From: Lutibacter flavus
GTDB taxonomy: Bacteria; Bacteroidota; Bacteroidia; Flavobacteriales; Flavobacteriaceae
Direction of reading: 5' to 3'
NCBI RefSeq assembly: GCF_900188355.1
Contig: NZ_FZNX01000001.1
Coordinates: 853,754-917,753, forward strand
DNA: 64,000 nt
The translations under genes and the position numbers were made by a program. The notes beneath the pieces were generated by a model, which searched no databases, was not told where the DNA came from, and saw only the letters and a list, made by a program, of their open reading frames with translations. This document shows positions 17,219 through 27,339 of the stretch, piece after piece; position 1 is the first letter of the stretch; the number at the start of each line of letters is the position of its first letter.

Positions 17219-18514
17219 ATGAACTTTTATAGTTTAAATAAAAACGCTCCAAATGTATCATTTAAAGATGCAGTTGTAAAAGGATTGGCACCAGATAAAG
17301 GCTTGTATTTTCCAGAAAGCATTACGCCATTAGAAAAGGATTTTTTCAATCATATCGAATATTTTACAAATGAAGAAATTGCTTATGAAGTAATTAAGCA
17401 ATTTGTAGCTGATGAAATTCCTGAGAAAGAATTAAAAGAAATTATTTCTGAAACGCTTTGTTTTGATTTTCCTGTTGTTGAAATTAAAAAAAATATTTCA
17501 ACTTTAGAGTTGTTTCACGGTCCTACAATGGCTTTTAAAGATGTCGGTGCTCGTTTTATGGCAAGATGTTTTGGCTTTTTTAACAAAGAACAGAATGCAA
17601 AAAAAGTGACTGTTTTAGTTGCAACATCAGGTGACACTGGTGGTGCTGTAGCAAGTGGTTTTTTAGGAGTTGAAGGTGTTGATGTAGTTATTTTATACCC
17701 AAGTGGTAAAGTAAGTGATGTTCAGGAAAAGCAATTAACAACGCTCGGACAAAATATTACCGCACTGGAAGTTAATGGAACTTTTGACGATTGTCAGGCA
17801 ATGGTAAAAACAGCCTTTTTAGATACTGAAATCACTTCTCAAAGAAATTTGACTTCAGCAAATTCTATAAATGTTGCACGTTGGTTGCCTCAAATGTTTT
17901 ATTTCTTTTTTGCATATAAACAAATAAAAAACAAAAAGATAGAGTTGGTTTTCTCTGTACCTAGTGGGAATTTTGGAAATATTTGCGCCGGTGCAATGGC
18001 TCAAAAATTAGGTTTACCAATAAAACAATTAATTGCTTCTACTAATGTGAACGACATTGTTCCAAATTATTTAGAAACAGGTGTTTATACTCCAAAACCT
18101 TCAAAAAAAACCATTTCTAATGCAATGGATGTTGGAGATCCAAGTAACTTTATTAGAATTCAGGAGATTTATAATAATGATGATTCATTGTTAAAAGAAA
18201 ATCTTTCATCATATTCTTTTACAGATGAAGAAACGCGTGAAGCAATGAAAGAAATTAAAAAGAAATCTGGGTATATTGCGGATCCTCACGGAGCTGTTGG
18301 ATATTTAGGTTTAAAAAAATATTTTAAAAAGAATAAAGGTCAGGGTATCTTTTTAGAAACAGCACATCCTGTAAAATTTTTAGATGTAGTTGAACCTGTT
18401 TTAAATAAAACTATTGAATTGCCTCAACAAATTTTAGAAGTAATAAATAAGGAGAAAGTTTCTATTGAAATTTCCACTTATAAGGAATTAAAACAATTTT
18501 TATTGACTTCATAG
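17219..18514 (+). CDS. thrC: Threonine synthase
   Basis: 431 aa. PLP enzyme of fold type II: the cofactor lysine is Lys107 in HGPTMAFKDVG. The SGDTGGAVASGF phosphate loop and SVPSGNFGN follow. It converts O-phosphohomoserine to threonine. It starts 88 bases after thrB, across a hairpin repeat, and completes the thrABC set controlled by the leader peptide. Confidence 0.97.
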   Translation: MNFYSLNKNAPNVSFKDAVVKGLAPDKGLYFPESITPLEKDFFNHIEYFTNEEIAYEVIKQFVADEIPEKELKEIISETLCFDFPVVEIKKNISTLELFHGPTMAFKDVGARFMARCFGFFNKEQNAKKVTVLVATSGDTGGAVASGFLGVEGVDVVILYPSGKVSDVQEKQLTTLGQNITALEVNGTFDDCQAMVKTAFLDTEITSQRNLTSANSINVARWLPQMFYFFFAYKQIKNKKIELVFSVPSGNFGNICAGAMAQKLGLPIKQLIASTNVNDIVPNYLETGVYTPKPSKKTISNAMDVGDPSNFIRIQEIYNNDDSLLKENLSSYSFTDEETREAMKEIKKKSGYIADPHGAVGYLGLKKYFKKNKGQGIFLETAHPVKFLDVVEPVLNKTIELPQQILEVINKEKVSIEISTYKELKQFLLTS

Positions 18515-18572
18515 GTAATTGTTTTAATAAATAAATATAAGTAGTTTAGCTAGGTAATTTTAAATTCAAATT

Positions 18573-19070
18573 ATGAAAAAATACCTAGCTATTTTATTTT
18601 TAATTGCGTCTATAAATTCTTATTCTCAAAACACCTTAAAACTTGATCCGTTAAAAAAGGCAACAAAAGCCACGATTAATGATGTTTCCTGGATTTCTGG
18701 ATATTGGGTTGGAGAAGCATTTGATGGTCAAACAGAAGAGGTTTGGACTCCTCCGCTAGGCAATTCAATGATGGGATCATTTAAATTAGTTGTGGATGGA
18801 AAAATTGAATTTTATGAATTTTGCACCATTTCTGAAGAAAATGAAACTTTATATTTTCGTTTGAAACATTTTCATAACGACTTAAAAGGTTGGGAAGAAA
18901 AAGATGAAAGACTGACTGCTCAGTTAGTAAAAATAGAAAAAAACAAAGCTTATTTCAATGATTTTACTTTTGAACGCATAAATGAAAATGAATTAAACAT
19001 TTATGTGGTTTTTAAAGATGATTCTGGTAAAGATACTGAAATGAAATTCCCTTATAAATTAAAAAAATAA
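18573..19070 (+). CDS. Secreted DUF6265-like protein
   Basis: 165 aa with a signal peptide ending near NSYSQ (residue 19). The mature part has the pattern WISGYWVGEAFDG ... EEVWTPPLGNSMMGSFK ... EFYEFCTI, typical of DUF6265, a small beta-barrel-like family of unknown function. It ends on the base before the ATG of the next gene, so the two are probably co-transcribed although one is secreted and the other a cytoplasmic enzyme. Confidence 0.75.
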   Translation: MKKYLAILFLIASINSYSQNTLKLDPLKKATKATINDVSWISGYWVGEAFDGQTEEVWTPPLGNSMMGSFKLVVDGKIEFYEFCTISEENETLYFRLKHFHNDLKGWEEKDERLTAQLVKIEKNKAYFNDFTFERINENELNIYVVFKDDSGKDTEMKFPYKLKK

Positions 19071-20207
19071 ATGAAATCAAAACCGAAATTTGCTACAAAA
19101 GCCATTAAAAGTGTAGAAAACCATTTTGAAGGTTCAGAACCAGTAAGTACACCAATTTATTTATCAAGCACTTACAAAAGAAAAAATGACGGGTCATATA
19201 CCAATGATTTTGTTTATTCACGAGGCGATAATCCAAACAGATCAATTGTTGAAAATAGTATTGCTCAATTAGAAAATGCTAAATATGCATTTGCTTTTTC
19301 ATCGGGAATGGCAGCTATTAGTGCTGTTTTACAAAGTTTAAAAGCTGGTGATCATATTATTTTACCTGATGATATTTATTACGCAATTAAAAAATTAATG
19401 GAACAGGTTTTTAAGCGATGGGATTTAACCTATACATTGGTGGATATGAGAAATATAAAGACAGTTGAAAATGCATTAAAACCAGCTACATCCTTAATTT
19501 GGATTGAATCACCCTCAAACCCCCAGTTAAAAATAAGTGATATTAAGGCCATATCTAATTTGGCACATAAAAACAATGCACTTTGTTGCGTTGATAATAC
19601 TTGGGCCACACCTGTCTTTCAAAATCCATTAGAATTAGGAGCAGATATTGTAATGCACTCTTCAACAAAATATTTTGGTGGACATAGTGATGTTGTTGGA
19701 GGAGCTATTGTTTTAAACAATGAGAATCTGGCAGAAACTATTAAATCCATTCAATTATTAAATGGAGCAGTTCCATCTCCTTTTGATTGTTGGTTAATTG
19801 CTCGAGGTATTCAAACATTGCATTTACGCATTACAAAACAAGCAGAAAACGCTTATAATTTGGCTAAATATTTAGAAAATCACCCAAAAATTGAAAAAGT
19901 TTTATATCCGGGATTAGAAAGTCATCCGCAGCATTTATTAGCTAAAGAACAGCAAAAAAATGGATACGGAGCAATGCTTTCAGTCTTAGTTAAAGGAAAT
20001 TTAGAAGAATCTTTCAAGGTTTCAACCAAATTAGAATATTTTACGTCTGCAACTAGTTTAGGGGGCGTTGAAAGTTTGGTAGAACATAGAAAATCTGTTG
20101 AAGGACCTGATAGTAAAACTCCTGACAATTTATTAAGAATTTCAGTAGGGATTGAACATATTGAAGATTTAATTGCCGATTGGAAACAAGCTTTAAACAA
20201 CGAGTAA
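19071..20207 (+). CDS. Cys/Met-metabolism PLP enzyme (cystathionine gamma-synthase or lyase type)
   Basis: 378 aa. Trans-sulfuration family: YSRGDNPNRSIVE N-terminal motif, PLP stacking region SGMAAIS, aspartate in VDNTWATP, and the cofactor lysine Lys200 in HSSTKYFGGHSD. The C-terminal SLGGVESLVEHR is the family's substrate-binding loop. It could be a cystathionine beta- or gamma-lyase, or gamma-synthase; the sequence does not settle which. Proximity to thrABC makes a role in homoserine-derived methionine or cysteine metabolism plausible. Confidence 0.88.
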   Translation: MKSKPKFATKAIKSVENHFEGSEPVSTPIYLSSTYKRKNDGSYTNDFVYSRGDNPNRSIVENSIAQLENAKYAFAFSSGMAAISAVLQSLKAGDHIILPDDIYYAIKKLMEQVFKRWDLTYTLVDMRNIKTVENALKPATSLIWIESPSNPQLKISDIKAISNLAHKNNALCCVDNTWATPVFQNPLELGADIVMHSSTKYFGGHSDVVGGAIVLNNENLAETIKSIQLLNGAVPSPFDCWLIARGIQTLHLRITKQAENAYNLAKYLENHPKIEKVLYPGLESHPQHLLAKEQQKNGYGAMLSVLVKGNLEESFKVSTKLEYFTSATSLGGVESLVEHRKSVEGPDSKTPDNLLRISVGIEHIEDLIADWKQALNNE

Positions 20208-20226
20208 GATCTAATTAACTTAAAAA

Positions 20227-21360
20227 TTAATACTCAACTTTATTTGATGGTTTATTTTTTGTTTTCAATTTTTTTCTTCTAATTTTAGAAACAGGTAGTG
20301 TAAACTTAAATAAACTGCCTTTGTCTTTTTTATCCTCAACCCAAATATTTCCTTGATGTCTCTCTACAAAGTCTTTACAAACAACTAAACCTAAGCCAGA
20401 TCCTTTTTCATTTGCAGTACCTAATTTAGTTTTATTATCATCAATTGTAAATATTTTTGTTTTATTTTTTTTATCCACACCAATACCTGTATCTGAAACG
20501 GTTACTTCTATAAAATTTTCATTTTCAGTTAAATAAACTTCTACAAAGCCATTATTCTCCGTAAATTTAATTGCATTTGAAATCAAGTTTCTTAAAATTA
20601 CTTCCACCATATTTTTATCTACACTGGCATTTGAATTTTCAGGATAAAAACTTTTTAAAGTAATATTTTTCATTTGCGCTGTTTCTTTAAGTTGATCAAT
20701 TACTTCATCACAAATTTTACCAATATTACAATAAGAAGGGTTAAAAGCTAATTTTCCAGATTGATTATTTGCCCAATTTAATAGATTATTAATTAAGTTA
20801 TAAGTTTTTTTAGCCTGAATATTCATTTGGTTAATGAATTTCTCTGTTTTTTCAATATCATAACTTTGAAGATTTCTTTTTAAAAGATCTGTAAGACCCA
20901 GGATAGAGCTAAACGGGCTTCTTAAATCATGTGCTATAATTGAAAACATTAAATCTTTAGTTTCTAATGTTTTTTTTAATTCCTTTGTTCGTTCTTGTAT
21001 AATTGTTTCTAGTTCTAAATTATATTCTGACACATAATTATATAGTTCATTTCTAAAAACCAACCCAATAAGATTACCTTCTTCACTTACAGGTAAAACA
21101 TCGGTATTTGTAATTTTCATTTCCCAAAGCACTTCTTTAACAGATTGTTCACAATCTACCATTTTTTTAATTGATAAACAGTCTATTACCAAAACTCTTG
21201 GATTTGCAACAAGATCATTTATGGTTAGTACACCATAAAATTTATTTTCATCTTGCACAACCAATGCTCTGCGCTCTATCAATTCCTTTTTAATTGCATT
21301 TAAACCATAAAAAGGATTAATTGTTAAAAAATCTCTTCGTATTAAATGCGAAATTTTCAT
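20227..21360 (-). CDS. Soluble histidine kinase with N-terminal CBS-domain pair
   Basis: 377 aa, no signal peptide and no transmembrane segment. Residues about 1-112 look like two CBS motifs (YGVLTINDLV and LIGLVFRNELY). A short coiled linker leads to the HisKA domain with phospho-acceptor His144 in IIAHDLRSPF. The HATPase domain has the N box near 258-266 (NLISNAIKF), DTGIGV near 289 and GSGLGLVV near 320. CBS pairs usually bind adenine nucleotides, so it may sense cell energy state. No response regulator is adjacent. It starts two bases after an uncharacterised 113-aa gene. Confidence 0.88.
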   Translation of the reverse strand: MKISHLIRRDFLTINPFYGLNAIKKELIERRALVVQDENKFYGVLTINDLVANPRVLVIDCLSIKKMVDCEQSVKEVLWEMKITNTDVLPVSEEGNLIGLVFRNELYNYVSEYNLELETIIQERTKELKKTLETKDLMFSIIAHDLRSPFSSILGLTDLLKRNLQSYDIEKTEKFINQMNIQAKKTYNLINNLLNWANNQSGKLAFNPSYCNIGKICDEVIDQLKETAQMKNITLKSFYPENSNASVDKNMVEVILRNLISNAIKFTENNGFVEVYLTENENFIEVTVSDTGIGVDKKNKTKIFTIDDNKTKLGTANEKGSGLGLVVCKDFVERHQGNIWVEDKKDKGSLFKFTLPVSKIRRKKLKTKNKPSNKVEY

Positions 21361-21362
21361 AA

Positions 21363-21704
21363 TTAATCTTCTTCAACTATATTGTATGAAATCTTAACTT
21401 TAAAATCAACTTTTATAATTTCCTTTTCAGAAACATACGGAAATACATTTGACATTAATATTTTCAATATTTTTTCCTTAGGCATTTTTGTTAAAATTCT
21501 CTTGTTAACAAATACGCAATCTACATTATCATGATCGGTATCAATAATTTCAAAACCATTAGGAATTAATAAATCAAAAGATCTAGAAATACCTTGTTTT
21601 CCGTGAGGAGAGTGTTTACCTAAAACCAATATTTCTTCAAAAGGAGGTAATTTTATTTCTTCAAAACTTAAATTTACCGTATATTTTACTGCATTATTTT
21701 TCAT
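21363..21704 (-). CDS. Uncharacterised 113-aa protein co-transcribed with the CBS-histidine kinase
   Basis: Not recognised. It is soluble, with no signal peptide. The C-terminal part has alternating beta-like segments (IIKVDFKVKISYNIVEED). A conserved-looking LGKHSPHGKQGISRSFDLLIP stretch lies in the middle. It starts the two-gene unit: its stop is two bases before the kinase ATG. That spacing suggests a regulatory partner or sensor accessory for the kinase, which is inference only. Confidence 0.6.
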   Translation of the reverse strand: MKNNAVKYTVNLSFEEIKLPPFEEILVLGKHSPHGKQGISRSFDLLIPNGFEIIDTDHDNVDCVFVNKRILTKMPKEKILKILMSNVFPYVSEKEIIKVDFKVKISYNIVEED

Positions 21705-21791
21705 ATTCTTTTTAATTTGATTAGGTACATTGTTAAAGATAATAATAAATTTTTATATAAAATTGGAAATATCAAATAGAATCATTTTAAA

Positions 21792-23258
21792 TTAGTTGTT
21801 TAAATTTGGTAAAATAAAACTATCTAATACACTGGGTAAGGTCATAGCAGCTTCAATTTTGTCAGATTTTCTTGGAGCCATTGCAGATAAATTAATTGGT
21901 CCGTTTTTAGTCACTAAAATATCATCTTCAATTCTAATACCAATTCCCCACCATTTTTCATCACAATCACTACCTTCAGGAATATAAATCCCAGGTTCCA
22001 TTGTAACTACCATATTTTCTTCAAACTTATTATAATTTCCAGGATCGTGCACATCTAAACCAATATGATGAGAAGTTCCGTGAGGAAAATACATATGACT
22101 TGAATTTTTAGAAGGAATTATTCCTAATTTAAATAAACCTTCATTTATTATTTTAATTGCAATTTTATTTGGCTCTGTCATTTTCGTGCCAATTCTATAG
22201 GCTTTAATACCTGCTTCCTGAGCTTCATAAACTAAATCGTAAATTAGTTTTTGTTCAAGCGTAAATTTTCCGTTTGCAGGAATTGTTCTGGTAACATCTG
22301 CAGTATAACCGTGATATTCCGCTCCTAAATCCATTAATACCAACTGATTATCTCCAATACTCGTTTTGTTGTTTTCTACATAATGTAAAATACATCCATT
22401 TCCTCCTGCTCCAACAATTGACGGATACCCTTCATATTCAGCACCATATTTTTTATAAACAAACTCATGAACTCCTTGCGCTTCAGTTTCAGACATATTA
22501 GGGTGCATTGCTTTCATCATCTCTAATTGTCCGATTGCTGAAATTTCTACAGCTTTTTTTAATAAAACCAATTCTTCTTTAGTTTTAACTTCTCTTAATG
22601 AAGCCATAATACCGCTAAGCATTTTGGTGTCAATTCTTTTTTTAGTTTCAGTTTCAATTTTATCTGTGGTTGGTTTATTTAAATTGATAAGATCATAAGA
22701 AACCTTTTCTTTAAAACTTTTAATTAAATCATACAAGTCAGCACCTTCTCGAGTATCTCTTATATCATTCTCAAAGTTTTTGAATAATATTTTATCAAAT
22801 TTGGAAAAATCAATTTCATAACTACTGAATTCACCTCCATTATAGGCGATTCTAAAACCTAAATCATCTTTAGCGCCATTAACTCCCAAACGTTTTCCAT
22901 TCCACATTTCTGCATATTCATCTCTTTCCTGAACAAATAGTACTTCATTTAAAACATTCCCTCGTATTTCTTGATCATCTTTAAAAACAATTAACAATGC
23001 ATGAGGTTCTTTATAACCCGTTAAATAATAAAAATTTGGATCTTGATGATATACGTATTCAACATCATTAGCTCTGTTTCTAACCGCGTTAGCAAAGAAA
23101 ACAGCTACACTATTATTTGGTAAATTTTCCCTTAAAGCTTCCCTTCTATTTTGATGAAAATCTTTTTTTAAGTAATCTTGAGGTAAATCCTTTTTTTGAG
23201 AATAAATTATAGATGCTGTAAAACAAAATAATAAAACTAAAAAGCTGTTGAATTTCAT
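21792..23258 (-). CDS. Xaa-Pro aminopeptidase, M24B family, secreted
   Basis: 488 aa with a signal peptide ending near IIYSQ (residue 21). An N-terminal AMP_N domain (NSVAVFFANAVRNR..YHQDPNFYYLTGY) is followed by the pita-bread M24 domain with dinuclear metal ligands: MDLGAEYHGYTADVTR, the HGTSHHIGLDVHD histidine, TMEPGIY and GIRIEDD glutamates. It removes an N-terminal residue preceding proline, acting in the periplasm here. Stands alone. Confidence 0.93.
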   Translation of the reverse strand: MKFNSFLVLLFCFTASIIYSQKKDLPQDYLKKDFHQNRREALRENLPNNSVAVFFANAVRNRANDVEYVYHQDPNFYYLTGYKEPHALLIVFKDDQEIRGNVLNEVLFVQERDEYAEMWNGKRLGVNGAKDDLGFRIAYNGGEFSSYEIDFSKFDKILFKNFENDIRDTREGADLYDLIKSFKEKVSYDLINLNKPTTDKIETETKKRIDTKMLSGIMASLREVKTKEELVLLKKAVEISAIGQLEMMKAMHPNMSETEAQGVHEFVYKKYGAEYEGYPSIVGAGGNGCILHYVENNKTSIGDNQLVLMDLGAEYHGYTADVTRTIPANGKFTLEQKLIYDLVYEAQEAGIKAYRIGTKMTEPNKIAIKIINEGLFKLGIIPSKNSSHMYFPHGTSHHIGLDVHDPGNYNKFEENMVVTMEPGIYIPEGSDCDEKWWGIGIRIEDDILVTKNGPINLSAMAPRKSDKIEAAMTLPSVLDSFILPNLNN

Positions 23259-23526
23259 GTGTCTATTTTATTTTTTTAACGGTCACATGCTGTTCGCTAT
23301 TATCCATTTCTTTGGATGATAAATTTCTTAGCATGCTCGTTTCATATTTTTATTGAAATAATAATTAATTGTATTCAAATATAATGAAAAGATAAAAATA
23401 GCTTAAAAAGCTTTGAAATATTAACAAATAAATATGATAAAATTGTAGATATCATCTTTATTTGGTAAATTAATACTAATCAACTTATTGTTATTTCACT
23501 AATTTTGCATCACTAAAATATTTATA

Positions 23527-24609
23527 ATGAAAAATACTGCATTAACTCACATTCATGAGTCTTTAGGAGCTAAAATGGTGCCATTTGCTGGATACAATAT
23601 GCCTGTTCAATATGAAGGAATTAATATTGAGCACGAAACTGTTAGAAACGGTGTTGGCGTTTTTGATGTTTCACATATGGGTGAATTTCATTTAAAAGGA
23701 GAAAATGCCCTGGCATTAATTCAAAAAGTGACCTCAAATGACGCATCTGTGCTGTTTGACGGAAAAGTTCAATATAGTTGTTTGCCAAATAATGATGGTG
23801 GAATTGTTGATGATCTGTTAGTTTATAAAATTAGTGATACCGAGTATATGCTAGTTGTAAATGCTTCAAATATTGAAAAAGATTGGAATTGGATTTCTCA
23901 ACACAACGATTTAGGTGTGGAAATGACAAATGTTTCAGATGAATATTCATTATTGGCTGTTCAGGGTCCAGATGCTTCTGAAGTATTACAATCCCTAACA
24001 ACATTGGATTTACTTCGTATGAAATATTATACTTTTAAAATTGGTGATTTTGCTGGTTTTAATGATGTAATTATTTCAGCAACCGGATATACAGGTTCTG
24101 GTGGTTTTGAAATTTATATGAAAAATGAACAAGCAGAAGAAATTTGGAATGCAGTTTTTAAAGCTGGAGCTAAATTTGGAATAAAGCCTATTGGTTTAGC
24201 GGCCAGAGATACTCTGCGTCTGGAAATGGGATTCTGTTTATACGGAAATGATATAAATGACACAACTTCTCCAATTGAAGCTGGTTTAGGATGGATTACT
24301 AAATTCACCAAAGATTTTGTGAATGCAGAAGCCTTAAAAAAACAAAAAGAGGAAGGTGTTACTAAAAAACTAGTGGCTTTTGAAATTACTGAAAAAGGAA
24401 TTCCACGTCACGGATATAAAATAGTTAATGTAAACGGAGACATTATTGGTGAAGTTACTTCTGGAACTATGAGCCCATCATTAAAAAAAGGTATCGGAAT
24501 GGGTTATGTCACTATAGAAAATGCGAAACGTGATACTGACATCTTTATTCAAGTTCGCAATAAAAATATACCAGCAAAAATAGTTAAGCTTCCTTTTTAC
24601 AAGGGATAA
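23527..24609 (+). CDS. gcvT: Glycine cleavage system T protein (aminomethyltransferase)
   Basis: 360 aa, the family's usual length. It shows [27 protein letters not shown] and the substrate/folate region [12 protein letters not shown], plus the C-terminal barrel domain. It transfers the aminomethyl group from H protein to tetrahydrofolate, releasing ammonia. A TAATTTTG -7-like motif sits at 23500-23507. glyA, which shares the one-carbon pool, lies 4 kb away but is not linked transcriptionally. Confidence 0.96.
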   Translation: MKNTALTHIHESLGAKMVPFAGYNMPVQYEGINIEHETVRNGVGVFDVSHMGEFHLKGENALALIQKVTSNDASVLFDGKVQYSCLPNNDGGIVDDLLVYKISDTEYMLVVNASNIEKDWNWISQHNDLGVEMTNVSDEYSLLAVQGPDASEVLQSLTTLDLLRMKYYTFKIGDFAGFNDVIISATGYTGSGGFEIYMKNEQAEEIWNAVFKAGAKFGIKPIGLAARDTLRLEMGFCLYGNDINDTTSPIEAGLGWITKFTKDFVNAEALKKQKEEGVTKKLVAFEITEKGIPRHGYKIVNVNGDIIGEVTSGTMSPSLKKGIGMGYVTIENAKRDTDIFIQVRNKNIPAKIVKLPFYKG

Positions 24610-24626
24610 ATACATTTTAATAAAAT

Positions 24627-24666
24627 AAAGAAAGGTGTTAAAATTATAATTTTAACACCTTTCTTT
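24627..24666. terminator. Terminator: 40-base perfect palindrome
   Basis: AAAGAAAGGTGTTAAAAT and its reverse complement abut directly. It serves the convergent gcvT and acyltransferase genes. Confidence 0.85.
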
Positions 24667-24684
24667 ATTACTAAAATAGTTTCC

Positions 24685-25230
24685 CTATAAATTAAAATTT
24701 TCAGGTATTTTACCTTTTATTCCTTTAAAATAGTTGTAAAAAACCTTAAAATCTTCGTCCATATTATCAGTTAAATAATAAGGTTCGGAGATTTTTGCTT
24801 GTTTATTCCCAAAGTCCAAAGTAACCATAACAATTGGTACATTTGCACCTTTTGCAATGTAATAAAATCCTGTTTTCCAAGGATCTATTAATTTTCGAGT
24901 ACCTTCAGGAGACATCCCTAAAATAAAATTTTCTCGGCTGTTATATAGGTCAACAATTGCATCTACTTTGTTATTACTTTTGGATCTATCCACTGGAGCT
25001 CCACCTAACCATCTAAAAATAAATCCAAATGGAGGCTTAAACAGAGAGGCCTTTCCAATATAGTTTGCTGGCAATCCCTCGGCATATTTTATAGCAACTC
25101 CTAATGGAAAATCTAACCAATGTGTATGAGGTGCCGCAATTAAAACATATTTCTTTAAATCTTTTGGAAAACTACCAACAGTTTTCCACCCAAGTAATGT
25201 GTATAAAATAAATCGTGCTAATGCTTTCAT
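24685..25230 (-). CDS. 1-acyl-glycerol-3-phosphate acyltransferase-like protein (PlsC family)
   Basis: 181 aa. PlsC motifs: the catalytic HTHWLD (H-x4-D, His35 and Asp40), GKASLFKPPFG, and MSPEGTR near 107-112. The protein is shorter than classical PlsC and lacks an obvious N-terminal transmembrane helix, similar to stand-alone lysophospholipid acyltransferases of Bacteroidota. It would transfer an acyl chain to a lysophospholipid or glycolipid acceptor at the inner membrane. Confidence 0.88.
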   Translation of the reverse strand: MKALARFILYTLLGWKTVGSFPKDLKKYVLIAAPHTHWLDFPLGVAIKYAEGLPANYIGKASLFKPPFGFIFRWLGGAPVDRSKSNNKVDAIVDLYNSRENFILGMSPEGTRKLIDPWKTGFYYIAKGANVPIVMVTLDFGNKQAKISEPYYLTDNMDEDFKVFYNYFKGIKGKIPENFNL

Positions 25231-25363
25231 AGAGTTGTTAATAACTCAGCGTTATATTTTAAATAGCTAGTTATGGCGACAAATATAAAAATCTTACTTT
25301 TATAAACTAAATATTTCTCTTATTTGTTATTGAATAATCTTTTGAAAAAATAAAATATATTTT

Positions 25364-25885
25364 ATGAAAAAACATTTAATCGTCTTTTTTGCTTTGATAA
25401 GCTTAATGTCTGTAAATGCTCAATTAATTAAAGATTTTGGGGAAGTTTATACCGTTGAATCTCCAGATTTATTATTGGATACTAACACTGAATATAAGGT
25501 TATTTTTGATATTTATACAGACCGTGCTAACGGCGAAAAATTAAATCCGTTACTTAATACTGTGGCACGTTTTATAAATATGCATGGGGAGCAAGGAGTT
25601 TTATTAGAAAAAATGAAAATTGCAGTTATTCTGCACGGAAAAGCAACAAGAAGTGCTTTAAACGACAGTTCTTATAATGAATTTTATAAAATTGACAACC
25701 CAAATTCAAAATTGATTGAAGTTTTAAAAAACAAAACTGTTGAAATTTTTGTATGCGGACAATCTTATATGGCAAGTAAATATCAAGTAAAAGATAAATC
25801 TGAAAACGTTAAAATGGCACTTTCAGCATTAACTGCTTTGGTTGAATATCAAAAAAATGGCTATCAAATTATAAATTTTAATTAG
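25364..25885 (+). CDS. Secreted DsrE-like protein
   Basis: 173 aa with a signal peptide ending near VNAQ (residue 19). The mature protein resembles the DsrE/DsrF-like family: YKVIFDIYTD, a helix, KIAVILHGKATRSAL, then VEIFVCGQSYMASK with a cysteine in the position expected for the family's sulfur-carrying residue. Periplasmic members of this family are uncharacterised. It precedes rmuC by only three bases, probably as one transcript. Confidence 0.78.
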   Translation: MKKHLIVFFALISLMSVNAQLIKDFGEVYTVESPDLLLDTNTEYKVIFDIYTDRANGEKLNPLLNTVARFINMHGEQGVLLEKMKIAVILHGKATRSALNDSSYNEFYKIDNPNSKLIEVLKNKTVEIFVCGQSYMASKYQVKDKSENVKMALSALTALVEYQKNGYQIINFN

Positions 25886-25888
25886 TAA

Positions 25889-27211
25889 ATGGAATCATAT
25901 ATTATAAATGCAATCATCTTTATTTTAGCCTTGGTTATTGGAGGTTTTCTAGGTAAACTTTTAACCAAAGGAAACTTGGATAAAACACTTTCTGAACTCG
26001 AAACCAGAAATAAACTTTTACTTGAAGAAAAAGGAGTTAACAAAGAGAATATCAACACTTTAATTTTAGAAAAAAATGCTTTGAGCAATGAAAAGCATGA
26101 GATTGATGTACGCTATGCTCAAAAGGTTTCTGAGCTTAATAATTTAGAAGAAAAACTAAATGAAAATAAAGCTGAAGTTGAAAAATTACAAGAAAAATTT
26201 ACCAAAGATTTTGAACTTTTAGCAAATAAAATCCTTGAAGAAAAATCTTCAAAATTTACCGAACAAAATCAAGAAAATATCCAGCGAATTTTAAATCCGT
26301 TACAAGAAAAAATTCAAACATTTGAGAAAAAAGTAGAAGATACTCATAAAGAAAGTATCGATTACCACGCAGCTTTACGTCAACAAATTGTTGGTTTAAA
26401 AGATTTAAACCTTCAAATGAGTAAAGAAACTGTTAATTTAACAAAAGCGTTAAAAGGAGACAGTAAAACCCAAGGAAACTGGGGAGAATTGGTTTTAGAG
26501 CGTGTATTAGAAAAATCTGGGTTAGAAAAAGATAGAGAGTATTTTGTTCAGCAAAGTTTTGTAAATGATGAAGGAAAAAGAATTTTACCCGATGTTGTGA
26601 TTCATTTACCTGACAATAAAAAAATGGTAATTGACTCAAAAGTTGCTTTAACAGCATACGAACAATATGTAAATGCTGATAACGATAATGAAAAAGAGAA
26701 GTTTATAAAAGAGCATGTAAATTCTTTAAAGCGTCATATTGAACAGTTAAGCGAAAAAAAATATGAAGACATTTACAAAATTGAATCACCAGATTTTGTG
26801 TTGTTATTTATCCCGATTGAACCTGCATTTGCAGTAGCGTTAAATGCTGATAACCAATTATATAATAAGGCATTTGAAAAGAATATTGTTATTGTTACAC
26901 CTACTACCCTTTTGGCAACTTTACGCACAATTGATAGTATGTGGAATAATGAAAAACAACAACGTAATGCCATTGAAATTGCGATTCAAGCGGGTAGATT
27001 GTATGATCAATTTATTAATTTAACCGAAGATTTAATTAAGGTTGGTAATCAGTTAAGAACTGTTCAAGGTTCTTATGACACTTCAATGAAAAAATTAACA
27101 GGAGCAGGTAATCTTATTAAAAAGGTTGATAAATTAAAGAAACTCGGAGCTAAGGGAACCAAGAATTTTAATGATAAATTATTAGAACGGGCTTTAGAAG
27201 ATGAAGATTAA
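25889..27211 (+). CDS. rmuC: DNA recombination protein RmuC
   Basis: 440 aa. One N-terminal membrane segment (about residues 4-23), a long coiled coil (about 35-190), then the RmuC nuclease-like domain with GNWGELVLERVLEKSGL, PDVVIHLPDNK and VIDSKV motifs of the PD-(D/E)XK fold. RmuC limits inversion or recombination at short repeats in E. coli. It follows the DsrE-like gene with a three-base gap. Confidence 0.93.
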   Translation: MESYIINAIIFILALVIGGFLGKLLTKGNLDKTLSELETRNKLLLEEKGVNKENINTLILEKNALSNEKHEIDVRYAQKVSELNNLEEKLNENKAEVEKLQEKFTKDFELLANKILEEKSSKFTEQNQENIQRILNPLQEKIQTFEKKVEDTHKESIDYHAALRQQIVGLKDLNLQMSKETVNLTKALKGDSKTQGNWGELVLERVLEKSGLEKDREYFVQQSFVNDEGKRILPDVVIHLPDNKKMVIDSKVALTAYEQYVNADNDNEKEKFIKEHVNSLKRHIEQLSEKKYEDIYKIESPDFVLLFIPIEPAFAVALNADNQLYNKAFEKNIVIVTPTTLLATLRTIDSMWNNEKQQRNAIEIAIQAGRLYDQFINLTEDLIKVGNQLRTVQGSYDTSMKKLTGAGNLIKKVDKLKKLGAKGTKNFNDKLLERALEDED

Positions 27212-27253
27212 ATCTTTTTAAATAACAACTGGTTTAAATAATTATAGAAATAA

Positions 27254-27325
27254 TGTCAAACTGAGCTTGTCGAAGTTGTATTTAACTACTAATAGCTAAA
27301 ATGGCACAACAAGATCAGTTTGACA
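27254..27325. repeat. Dispersed hairpin repeat, copy 4
   Basis: TGTCAAACTGAGCTT (27254-27268) pairs with AAGATCAGTTTGACA (27311-27325), 14 of 15 bases. It lies between the convergent rmuC and peroxiredoxin genes and resembles copy 1. Confidence 0.8.
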
Positions 27326-27339
27326 AAACTATTCTAATC

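Noticed and set aside
23259..23526. Glycine riboswitch before gcvT
   Set aside because: No tandem aptamer-like structure seen; the gap only holds AT-rich sequence and a -7-like motif.
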